Below are positions 1 through 7,129 of a DNA stretch of 14,854 nucleotides, piece by piece. Source of the stretch: Diplocarpon mali (taxonomy: Eukaryota > Ascomycota > Leotiomycetes > Helotiales > Drepanopezizaceae); assembly GCA_024741835.1 (NCBI GenBank), contig JAENRP010000623.1, positions 1 to 14,854 of the forward strand, read 5' to 3'. The notes beneath the pieces are model-generated. The model made no database searches. It worked only from the letters and a program-made list of their open reading frames with translations, and was not told the DNA's origin. The position numbers and the translations under genes are program-made. Position 1 is the stretch's first letter. Every line of letters starts with the position of its first letter.

Positions 1-2760
1 ATTAAAGGAAATAATTAGTTTTCTTAAATAGTAGATAACTCTACTTAATAGATATAGACTATTTGCGCTAAGACTAAATCTAAGCTTATAGAAAAGCTAG
101 AAACTTAGAAAGTAATAAAGGAACGCTAGACTTAGTTAAAGCTAATAGCTATTAAGTCTAATAATATATTAAAGATTAAGGTAAAGCTTAATAAATAGGT
201 AAAATAAGGAGTTTATTATAAACTAATTATAATATATAAAGGTTCTTATTAAAATAGTATCGCTAAGCAAAGCATCTAGCAAGTAAAGACTGACTATTAC
301 GCTCTATTATAAGATGCTGACCTACTATTAGAATTCTAAGACCTTGCGATTAAGGTAGATATATACTTGCGAAATAGAATAAGTAGTAGACTAATAGTTA
401 ATAGCACTTAAATATCGCTATATAAGGTATATTTCAAATAGAAACTAAGCTTAGACTATATCTATATCTTTAAAAGCGTCTACTACTCCTATATTAGCCT
501 AAAGTCCTAGCCTACGGGTATAAAGAGTAAAAAGCTAATAGACTAAGGTAAAGAGTATATATTTATTAAGTATATTAAATAGATAATAAAGCAATAGATA
601 GTATATACGCTAGATCTAAGGTAAGTAATTATATCCTTAGTAGTTGAATTCGATAAATCTTAAAATAGGGGGAAGCTATCCTTAAAGCTCTATATACCTA
701 AAGATTCGCAAGGTATACCACTTAATAGTAATACTATTAAGCTAAACTAATAACCCCTTTCTCTTAGCTTAAGTATATTAAGTATACCTATTAATCGACA
801 ACCTACTAATCGCCTAAAGGCCGAATAGACTATTCCTATCGTTTGCAAACTATTTAAAGTATAAAACAACTTTAATATTATTATCCCTTTAGTTAAAGCA
901 CTTATAGTAAAGGATATTCCTAAAATAGGTATAAGTAATAATAAGCCTCTACTATTAGAAAGCGGTTCCTTAGATAATAAGCCTATAGAACCTATAGCCG
1001 AACCTACGCCTTTAAAGAGAAATAGAGACCTAGAATTAGAAGATACCTTAAACAAACGCGAGTCTAAGTGTATCTGGGCTATAATAGCATATAAGATCTA
1101 TAAGCTCGAACTTTAATAGAGCTTTAATAAAGATAATATATTCCTAGCTGCTAAGAGGATAATGAAAATCTCTCTTCTAAAGACGTATAATAAAGCTATT
1201 AACAATCTGGAGAATAAAGTAGTATAAAGTAAGGCAATCTAAAAGGAGATAAGCTCTCTTACTGCAAATGGTATATAAATAGAGGAACCGACGCTAAAGG
1301 ATATAAACCTAGTATTAATAAAGTAGGTCTTTATAATTAAAACATATATAGATAGAACCCTAGAGCTTTATAAGGCAAGGCTTATAGCTAAGGACTTCTC
1401 TTAATAGTATAGAGAAGACTACTTTAATATATTCGCGCTAATAGTTCGCATAGATACCCTTTGTATATTTATAGTAATAGTAGCTGCTAAGGACCTTAAA
1501 TGCAGATAGTATAATATTAAAAATGCATTTACTAAAGCAATTATAAAGGAACGGATTTTTCTCTCTTAACCTAATAGTATTCTTATACGCGCTAGCCACT
1601 CTCTTTATATACTCCGCAGTATCTATAGGCTTAAACAATTAGCCTATAATTAGAACCTCTTATATAGCTCTACTCTAATAGAAATAGGATTCATTTAAAG
1701 CCTAGCTGACCCTTATCTATTTACTTATATTAAGCGTAGAATTAAGTTGCTACTATATATTAATGATATTATTATAACTGCGAAAACAACTATTTAATTA
1801 GATTAGTTCTTTATAACAATTCGGAAACGTTTTAATACTAAGGATCTAAGGAGAATTTATAAGATCCTTAGCATCTGCATTATAAGGAACCGCTCTATTT
1901 AAGAACTCTAGTTAAACTAAGAGCAATATATTAAAAAGATCCTAGACCGAATAGGACTCTTTACTTATATTCCTAACTTTAAGCTAAAGCGTATTCCAAT
2001 CGAAGGAAAGTATAATAAGTTAAAGCCTACTAATAAAAATAAGTAGAAAGGAGATCTAAAGAAGTATTAATAGGATATTAAAGCAATTATATATACTATA
2101 GTATATATAAGACCAGATATTACCTTTATTATTAAGCAACTTAATCAAAACCTAAAGGATCCGACAATTTAATATAAGAATGTAATTAAGCGACTTAAAA
2201 GGTACCTTCGATTGATAATCATATAAAAGGTAAGATATAGACTAACGAAATATATAAGCGCAAAGCTTAAGGTATATACTAATTCTAATTAGGCAAATAT
2301 AAAAGGTTAGAAAAGTATATCTAAAAGCGTAGTAATACTATATAGCAGACCTATATTATAAGGAAGTAGGAAATAGAAATCAGTAGCTACTATAAGCACT
2401 AAGGCTAAATATATATTAATATTATTAAATTGTAAATAAGGATTATAGATCGCCTAAGTTCTAAAAGATATAGGTTTTATTAAGTATATTAAATAAGATA
2501 GGAACTATATTAATCTTTAAGCAGATAATACAAAGGCGATTATACTTATAAAGAATTCATACTTATATAAGCGATCGAAATATATCAATATTACTTACTA
2601 CTTTATCTGCGACCTTATTATAAAAAACAAGTTATTAATTACCTATATCTTAACCGATCGAATAGTAGTAGATGGATTTATAAAGCTATTAAAGATAGTT
2701 ATAAAGTTTAAAGCATTTAAAGATATACTAAGGTTATAGAAGATAGTAGGGGCTTAGCAA
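1..2760 (+). pseudogene. Ty1/copia polyprotein relic: integrase, reverse transcriptase, RNase H (5' part outside window)
   Basis: One reading frame (codons starting at position 1) can be followed for about 920 codons with no indel noticed, broken only by in-frame TAA/TAG/TGA codons. The first ~200 codons match the end of a copia integrase: a QNG-AER-like stretch near 260-280 (now N-S-I-A-K-Q), then S-Y-I-S-P-K and VVEFD near 640-652. RT starts near 1369 (KARLIAKDF) and includes DIKNAF near 1510 and the active-site YVDD now read as Y-I-N-D at 1756-1767. RNase H/connection motifs follow: RPDITF near 2110, TNSNWANIKGW-like near 2280, and a stop replacing Trp/Gln in several places. The integrase Glu and the first RT Asp are lost by G-to-A changes in a TG context, so no active enzyme could result. 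Frame end is set near 2760, before a repeat whose 65-bp period is not a multiple of three. The family is well supported; exact ends are not. Confidence 0.93.
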
Positions 2761-2770
2761 ACTTAAGGAC

Positions 2771-2930
2771 GACTCCTAGGCCCGCCCTGCGAGTTAGGTT
2801 ATATAGTCTTATAAAGGAAAGTTTTTCTTTAGATCGACTCCTAGGCCTAGACCGCAAGTTAAGTCACGTAGTCTTATAGAGGAACGCTTTTGGGAAATTT
2901 GACTCCTAGTCCCGCCTTATAAGTAGGATT
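2771..2930 (+). repeat. 65-bp tandem repeat in the 3' untranslated part of the copia element
   Basis: Units begin GACTCCTAG at 2771, 2836 and 2901, a period of exactly 65 bp. Two units are full and the third stops near 2930. Copies differ mainly by transitions. Each starts GACTCCTAGG-CCCGCC-like, among the most GC-rich sequence nearby. A 65-bp unit would shift frame, so it is more likely untranslated than coding. It lies between the end of pol and the 136-bp segment that precedes the LTR. Confidence 0.8.
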
Positions 2931-3051
2931 GGTAATTTTAATAGAGGTTACTATTAATTGATTGTTTTTAATTTAAAGAGATACTTAAGAGTTGGATTAG
3001 CGTAAAAGGATAGTTATTATTTTCCTTACTATAGGTTAATCGGAGTAAGGT

Positions 3052-3062
3052 TTAAGTAAGGG
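3052..3062 (+). other. Polypurine tract, first copy, before copia LTR
   Basis: A purine-rich run, mutated here (AAGTAAGGG), directly abuts the LTR that starts at 3063. This is the usual position of the plus-strand primer of LTR elements. The cleaner copy is at 3383-3393. The role is inferred from position. Confidence 0.55.
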
Positions 3063-3257
3063 TATTAAAATAGGTAATATAGCTATTACTCTAATGTATT
3101 ATCATATGATCCTACTGCTTAATTAGTAGGATATTGATATATATATAGCTATAGGGAAGAAAGGGGTAACCTTCCTTCCCTAACTCTTACTAATATATCG
3201 ACTATCGACCTCTAGAAGCCTCCTTTACCTACTGCGCCGACTCACTTAAGCTCAATA
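3063..3257 (+). mobile_element. Copia-family LTR (195 bp), plus orientation, first of tandem pair
   Basis: It is exactly 195 bp and aligns end to end with the lightly mutated reference copy at 14055-14249. The ancestral ends TGTTGAG...CTCAACA are now TATTAAA...CTCAATA, all CA/TG to TA changes. It keeps the GGGAAG-A-AAGG/CCTT-C-CTTCCC hairpin and the shared 3' part (CTCTAGAAGCCTCC, ACTGCGCCGACTCACTTAAG). It follows a polypurine tract, so it is a 3' LTR of the copia relic on the left. Confidence 0.9.
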
Positions 3258-3382
3258 GATTAGTAATTTCAATAGAGGTTACTATTAATTGATTGTTTTT
3301 AATTTAAAGAGATACCTAGGAGTTGGATTAGCGCAAAAGGATAGTTATTATTTTCCTAATTATAAGTCAATTAGAGTAAGGT

Positions 3383-3393
3383 CTAAGTAGGGG
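3383..3393 (+). other. Polypurine tract, second copy, before copia LTR
   Basis: CTAAGTAGGGG ends one base before the LTR at 3394. With RIP reversed the core would be AAGCAGGGG, a typical short polypurine tract. It supports plus orientation of this LTR. Position and composition are the only evidence. Confidence 0.6.
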
Positions 3394-3588
3394 TATTAAG
3401 ATAGGTGATATAACTATTACTCTAATATATTATTATATAACCCTATTGCTTAATCAGTAGGATATTAATATATATATAGCTATAGGGAAGAAAGGGGTAA
3501 CCTTCCTTCCCTAACTCTTACTAATATATCGACTATCGACCTCTAGAAGCCTCCTTTACCTACTGCGCCGACTCACTTAAGCTCAATA
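3394..3588 (+). mobile_element. Copia-family LTR (195 bp), plus orientation, second of tandem pair
   Basis: This copy is 195 bp, with ends TATTAAG...CTCAATA, and lies 331 bp after the first copy. Its right end is a sharp boundary: the next base begins minus-strand leader sequence of another copy of the same family. That fits a real insertion end, with right target flank TTAAA at 3589-3593. The matching left flank must lie outside the window. Confidence 0.9.
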
Positions 3589-3796
3589 TTAAAAGAGTTA
3601 AAGGTCTTTAGGTCTAGTATTTCGATCGGAATCGGAAGCTATTACTATTTTAAATAAAATTGTATTAAAATCAAATAAATTAAATAGTTAAAGGCACTCC
3701 TCCTATCGAAAAGTCGAAATGATTAAATAGTAGGTATTATAGAAGTATTAAATAGGAAGGAAGTCCTCTTATCGAAAAGGGTTTTTAAGCTATAAC

Positions 3797-3929
3797 GCAA
3801 GGAATTATACCTCTTATAAAATATAGTAAAGTAAGGAATCATACCTCTTATAGTACCAAAGGGTTATAAAGCAAGGAATTACACCTCTTGCAATATAGGT
3901 TAACTAAATAAGGAATCATACCTCCTATT
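3797..3929 (-). repeat. Array of four hairpin units with common loop in copia leader (copy B)
   Basis: Units at 3797-3817, 3831-3851, 3871-3891 and 3907-3929 share a loop close to GAATYAYACCT flanked by different complementary arms: GCAAG/CTTRY, GTAAG/CTTAY, GCAAG/CTTGC and AATARG/CCTATT. Mismatches in units 1, 2 and 4 are those expected from CA or TG to TA. The same four units occur in the other leader at 6214-6346. Changing stems with a constant loop suggests an RNA structure; the function is unknown. Confidence 0.65.
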
Positions 3930-4030
3930 CGCCGATTGCTCGCCTTTTACTATAAGTCTTATTCAACTTCCTACTAATAGTTGCGGCGCAAGTGCTTTCT
4001 AAAGGAAGTCAATAATCTATTATCGGTTTA

Positions 4031-4046
4031 GCCAAGGCTTATAACC
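4031..4046 (-). other. Primer-binding site resembling a half initiator-Met tRNA site
   Basis: Directly after the LTR end, the minus strand reads GGTTATAAGCCTTGGC. Drosophila copia and yeast Ty5 prime reverse transcription from a cleaved initiator tRNA-Met, using the anticodon stem-loop (GGGCTCATAACC-like). The complement of that loop, GGTTATGAGCCC, differs here at two positions, G-to-A and C-to-T, both transitions. The tRNA sequence is recalled from general knowledge, not compared with this genome. Confidence 0.7.
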
Positions 4047-4241
4047 TATTAAACTTAAGTAAATCAGCGCAGTAAGTAAACGAGGCTTCTAAAGGTCGAT
4101 AGTCGATATATTAGTAAGAGTTAAAGAAGGAAGGTTACCCCTTTCTTCCTTACAGCTATATATATATCAATATCCTACTGACTAAGCAGTAGGGTCATAT
4201 AATAATACATCAGAATGATAGCTGTATCACCTATCTCAACA
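4047..4241 (-). mobile_element. Copia-family LTR (195 bp), minus orientation (5' LTR of copy B)
   Basis: This is a reverse-complement copy of the 195-bp LTR: plus-strand TATTAAAC at 4047 and CTCAACA ending at 4241. Followed on the minus strand by a PBS and leader, it is a 5' LTR. On its right it interrupts the protease part of another minus-strand copy with no leader in between. That indicates insertion of one family member into another, with target flank ACTAG at 4242-4246. No matching left flank is present at 4042-4046, as expected for a 5' LTR whose 3' partner is elsewhere. Confidence 0.9.
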
Positions 4242-5388
4242 ACTAGCGATATTTATCTCTACTATACCTATCGAATCTATATATAACCTTCTACTATTAA
4301 TCTTAATAGAGTGCCTTTTTATTTTAATAAGCAGGCCTTTAAATAGGTAGGATTTATTAATTATATATGCTATATAACTAGTATTATTATACTAATCGGA
4401 TTCAAGGATCTTATAAAGATCGGCTTTTAAAATATAAGCATCTTTATTATAATTATCGTTTGAATTATTAAAAGTGGATTTAGGTTTAAATAACTTACTA
4501 TTATTATTAAAAGTATCTATTAAAGTTTTAGCTAAATAGCCTTTTCCTTTACCTTTTCTTAATAGTTGCGGCCTTTGGTAAGATAAAGGCAGTTTGCTTC
4601 TTAACTTTTGCTTTAATTATTTCTTAATATTAAAGCTAGCGATTATATTAATCAGTTGCCTTTTAACTTTATAATTAGTAATATTATAAGCACTATTATA
4701 AAAGTAGCATTTCTAATAAGCTTAAGAGCTTATCCTACGCTCCTTCCTCTTCTTAGGCTTATCGTTGCCTTATAACGCGGCATTTGCCGATTTAAAGCAT
4801 CCTTTAAGGTCTTGCTTAATAGTTCAAAGGAGGTCGATCTTCTTATAGATCTTAAGGTTAGGTCAAACGAAAAGAGATTATTTCGCAATAGCAAACTTAA
4901 GAGGGAGGCTATTAAGTAAGAAACTAAAAAGCTAAGTTTCTTTAAAAGTTATAGCTATCCTAAGATCTATAGCTCTTACTCTCCTTCTTACTTTATATAA
5001 AATAAACTAAGCAGAGTCTATATTTATATCTATATCCTTACTATCTTTATCTTTTTTATATTAAAATAAAGTGATCTATTATAATAAATACTAGGTATTA
5101 AAGGCAATTATTTAAAAGTATTTTACTTTTAAAGTATCCTATCTTATCTTTATATTATTATAAACTTAAATAAAATCTTAATCTTTATTACTTAAACCTC
5201 CATTGATTTTAAGCTTGCATTTAGCTAAGGCTAGCTTATACTCCTTCTCCTTTTCTATATTTAAAATCTACCTTTAGGATTCTTAATTATTATTTACTAA
5301 AGCTCTTAAGCTAAGCTTATTTAATATATTTAGCAAATCCTTAATAGTTATATTAGCTATTAAAGTAGAAGTAAACGAATTAGTAAAG

Positions 5389-5393
5389 GGAGT
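5389..5393 (+). repeat. Left target-site duplication (GGAGT) of mini LTR element
   Basis: GGAGT here equals 5892-5896. The two flank the 498-bp element, and removing one copy plus the element restores the interrupted gag frame. Confidence 0.75.
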
Positions 5394-5891
5394 TGTCGTG
5401 CATAATACCGCTTAGCCAAAATGTGAATCCATACCTTAGGGCGCGTACTAGCATATTTAGCCTATTTTCTATATAATGTACCACTTAGGTCGTCGGAAGA
5501 ATAGTTTTTCCAGCGGCCTAAGTACTAGCCTAGTCTATAGTAGCGTAGATATAGCGCATAGACTGCTAAGCTAGTAGGAAATAGGTAGTCGGAAGGCTAA
5601 AATGCATTTTTCTTTAGCCATATATTAAAGGTCGTTTTACTTAAATCTATCGAAACTTCTATTAATATAGTCGAAACCGAGTATGATTATTGCCGAATTC
5701 TTTAAAAAGTGATTTACTAGTAGAACTTCGAAGCAAGAAACGTCGGCTAAACCTTGCGTAAGAGGAATGTGAAAAGATTTATCGCTGCGCTTATAGGGCT
5801 TATAACTGTTATATATAATACCGCTCGGCCAAAATGTGAATCCACACCTTAGGGCGCGTACTAGCATATTTAGCCTATTTTCTACACAATA
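5394..5891 (-). mobile_element. TRIM-like mini LTR element (498 bp, 85-bp direct terminal repeats)
   Basis: Terminal direct repeats at 5394-5478 and 5807-5891 (413-bp offset) differ mostly by transitions. Read on the minus strand, the repeat starts TATTGTG or CATTATA and ends CACGACA or TATAACA. The inferred inverted ends TGTTGTG/CACGACA give the TG...CA signature. A GGAGT duplication flanks the element. Just inside the 5' repeat (5795-5806, minus strand) lies GTTATAAGCCCT, the same half-tRNA-Met type of primer site as in the copia leaders. A weak purine tract (AAGTGG) precedes the other repeat. The ~328-bp interior shows no recognisable coding domain; a 76-codon open frame on the minus strand starts inside the 5' repeat and looks fortuitous. 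The layout matches TRIM elements, which depend on enzymes of larger elements. It lies inside copia gag and is probably non-autonomous. Confidence 0.75.
5795..5806 (-). other. Primer-binding site of the TRIM-like element
   Basis: GTTATAAGCCCT on the minus strand begins immediately after the 5' terminal repeat (ending at 5807). It equals positions 2-13 of the copia-leader site at 6451-6463. The complement of the initiator tRNA-Met anticodon loop would read GTTATGAGCCCT, so one G-to-A change separates them. The shared primer suggests mobilisation by copia-type enzymes. Confidence 0.62.
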
Positions 5892-5896
5892 GGAGT
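5892..5896 (+). repeat. Right target-site duplication (GGAGT) of mini LTR element
   Basis: Matches 5389-5393. The flanking sequence on both sides belongs to the same gag frame. Confidence 0.75.
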
Positions 5897-6213
5897 ATAA
5901 AGGGCTATTCTTGCGTATTTAATAAGTGTCTTTTAAATCGCTATTTTAATGCCTTTGCTCTTAAAGTAAAGCTCTAAATCGTCGAACTATTATTGCTAGT
6001 TCTTTTAAGAGAGTTAGAGGTCTTTAAGTCTAGTGTTTCGATCGGAATCGGAAGCTATTACTATTTCGAATAGAATTGCGTTTAAAATCAAATAAATTAA
6101 ATAGTTAAAGGTACTCCTCTTATCGAAAAGTCGAAATGATTAAATAGTAGGTATTATAGAAGTATTAAATAAGAAGGAAGTCCTCTTATCGAAAAGGGTT
6201 TTTAAGCTATAAC

Positions 6214-6346
6214 GCAGGGAATTATACCTCTTATAAAATATAGTAAAGTAAGGAACTATACCTCTTATAGTACTAAAGGGTTATAAAGCAAGGAATTATA
6301 CCTCTTGCAATATAGGTTAGCTAAATAGGGAATCACACCTCCTATT
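6214..6346 (-). repeat. Array of four hairpin units with common loop in copia leader (copy A)
   Basis: Units at 6214-6234, 6248-6268, 6288-6308 and 6324-6346. The last two are perfect: GCAAG/CTTGC (5 bp) and AATAGG/CCTATT (6 bp) around GAATYAYACCT-type loops. In the first two the arms are imperfect in ways RIP explains. Spacing matches copy B, so the array predates the split of the two copies. Confidence 0.68.
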
Positions 6347-6450
6347 TGCCAATTGCTCGCCTCTTACTATAAGTCTTATTTAACTTCCTATTAATAGTTA
6401 TAGCGCAAGTGCTTTCTAAGAGAAGTTAATAATCTATTATCAGTCTAATT

Positions 6451-6463
6451 AGGGCTTATAACC
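6451..6463 (-). other. Primer-binding site of copia copy A
   Basis: The minus strand reads GGTTATAAGCCCT directly after the LTR, one transition from GGTTATGAGCCCT. That is the complement expected for the initiator tRNA-Met anticodon arm. Same site as 4031-4046. Confidence 0.72.
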
Positions 6464-6658
6464 TATTAAGCTTAAGTGAGTCGGCGCAATAGGTAATAGA
6501 AACTTCTAAAGGTCGATAGTCGATATATTGATAAGAGTTAGGAAAGGAAGGTTACCCCTTTCTTCCCTATAGCTATATATGTGTTAATATCCTATTAACT
6601 AAGCAATAGGGTCATATGATAATATATCAGAGTGATAGCTATATCACCTATCTTAACA
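6464..6658 (-). mobile_element. Copia-family LTR (195 bp), minus orientation (5' LTR of copy A)
   Basis: This is a 195-bp reverse-complement copy, TATTAAG at 6464 to CTTAACA at 6658, followed on the minus strand by a PBS, leader and gag. The right flank GACGT (6659-6663) should be the target duplication; its partner would be at the far 3' end, outside the window. A hairpin-forming GGGAAG-type stem and an AT-rich TATATATG stretch lie within it, but no promoter was established. Confidence 0.9.
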
Positions 6659-6770
6659 GACGTACTAATTAGTATTAAAAACTAGAAACTCAACCGGCTA
6701 AGCCGAAAACTCTTAAATAAGTAGTATAGCTTAGTAAAAGTACTTAAAAAGCTAAAGAAGAGTTAGAAGC
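6659..6770 (+). pseudogene. Fragment of a second Ty3/gypsy integrase C-terminus (GPY/F-like)
   Basis: Between the copia LTR and the gypsy LTR are 112 bp in a readable frame starting at 6659. It resembles N-W-K-x-N-R-P-S-R-K-L-x-x-K-x-x-G-P-x-x-V-L-x-K, the GPY/F module of Ty3/gypsy integrases, here as NRLSRKLLNK then YSLVKVLKKL with two stop codons. The chromovirus to the right has its own comparable module (NRPFNKLDFS...SPFKI near 12410-12460), but this sequence is different. I infer an older gypsy relic that served as target for both neighbours. The fragment is short, so the assignment is tentative. Confidence 0.5.
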
Positions 6771-7076
6771 TATCACGGTCGTGTCAAGGAACTGTCAAAG
6801 CACCTATGACTGATATAGTAGATGCGACGTCTTATAGTCATACCTTTCCTTTAGCAGGCAGAATATAAGTAGTTGGTAGAAATCGATCTTTCTAAGTCTT
6901 AGGCTAAGGAGGCATATTAAGGGAGAGGTTTACTACTTTATATATACTCTTTAGCTTTGAATTTTATACGATTTAGCAGCCTTAATCTTAATGACTTTAT
7001 CGACTTATATCTTGCTTCTACTATTATATAATTTAAAGCTTATATTCCCTCTGGCCTTATAAGGCAATATAATATA
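6771..7076 (+). repeat. 5' LTR of the gypsy element (right end approximate)
   Basis: The start is fixed by alignment with the 3' copy (TATCAC, ancestrally TGTCAC). The first 172 bp can be compared. Beyond that the end is inferred: ...AATATAATA near 7076 could be a mutated CA end, followed by TAGCAAAGGACTAGTACC. With TAG read as a mutated TGG this could be a tRNA primer site, but I could not assign a tRNA. A TATATATA stretch near 6938-6946 could be a TATA box, and a perfect 12-bp palindrome GCCTTATAAGGC lies at 7054-7065. Confidence 0.75.
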
Positions 7077-7129
7077 CTTAGCAAAGGACTAGTACCCCTT
7101 TAAAGACCCTTCTTTCAACCGACTCTTAT

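Larger units (their letters stand above)
2927..3588 (+). repeat. 331-bp direct duplication: two tandem copies of (136-bp 3' internal segment + 195-bp LTR)
   Basis: Segment 2927-3257 is repeated at 3258-3588 with an exact 331-bp offset. For example ATAGAGGTTACTATTAATTG lies at 2941 and 3272, and CTCACTTAAGCTCAATA at 3241 and 3572. Each unit is the last 136 bp of the element's internal region, ending in a purine-rich tract, followed by the 195-bp LTR. Copies differ mostly by RIP-type transitions. The first LTR is thus followed directly by internal sequence instead of flanking DNA. An unequal exchange or a reverse-transcription template jump could produce this; the sequence does not decide which. 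Confidence 0.88.
3589..4046 (-). mobile_element. 5' leader of a copia-family element (copy B), truncated on the left by a plus-strand LTR
   Basis: About 458 bp align along their whole length with 6005-6463, the same place relative to an identical-length LTR. On the minus strand the order is LTR (4241 to 4047), a half-tRNA primer site, then this leader. No coding frame is apparent. It carries four short inverted-repeat units with a shared loop (3797-3929) and two copies of a TCCTMYTATCGAAAAG motif near 3705 and 3770. Sequence identity to the second copy ends within a base or two of the LTR at 3588, roughly where gag would start. Copy B is therefore reduced to LTR plus leader in this window. 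Confidence 0.85.
4242..6004 (-). pseudogene. Copia gag and start of protease relic (copy A), split by a mini-element
   Basis: On the minus strand a single frame runs from about 6004 to 4242, interrupted by the 498-bp element at 5394-5891. Deleting that element and one target copy rejoins the frame (ALYTP then FTNS). Gag features: an N-terminal FDDLELYFKS-like segment, a lysine-rich stretch near 4750, and a zinc knuckle at 4671-4709 read as C-Y-F-Y-N-S-A-Y-(x4)-Y. There, three Tyr codons are one transition from Cys, His and Cys, a C-x2-C-x3-H-x4-C spacing one residue short of the usual knuckle. The left end (NKSYLFKGLLIK near 4340) resembles the start of a copia protease (S-H-I-x-N-D-x-S-L-F). 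It is cut there by the LTR of copy B. The start codon cannot be fixed. Many TAA/TAG codons make it non-functional. Confidence 0.8.
6005..6463 (-). mobile_element. 5' leader of copia copy A
   Basis: It aligns throughout with 3589-4046 (offset about 2,417 bp). It lies between the minus-strand LTR at 6464-6658 and the start of gag near 6004. It contains the same TCCTCTTATCGAAAAG motifs and four hairpin units. Differences from copy B are mostly transitions. No open frame is supported. Being ~459 bp, it is a long leader of the kind that carries packaging and dimerisation signals in other retroelements; that role is only inferred here. Confidence 0.85.

Noticed and set aside
747..1055. Open frame of 102 codons on the minus strand
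   Set aside because: It is antisense to the copia integrase-RT linker, shows no domain, and is open only because RIP stops fall on the sense strand.
1438..1638. Open frame of 66 codons on the minus strand
   Set aside because: It lies antisense to the copia RT core, which is clearly read on the plus strand.
3797..3929. CRISPR-like array
   Set aside because: Four short units with differing arms and no constant full repeat; units are internal inverted repeats in a retrotransposon leader, in a eukaryotic context.
5637..5867. Open frame of 76 codons on the minus strand within the mini-element
   Set aside because: It begins inside the terminal repeat and spans primer site and interior; no recognisable domain and no coding signal. 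Kept only as a remark.
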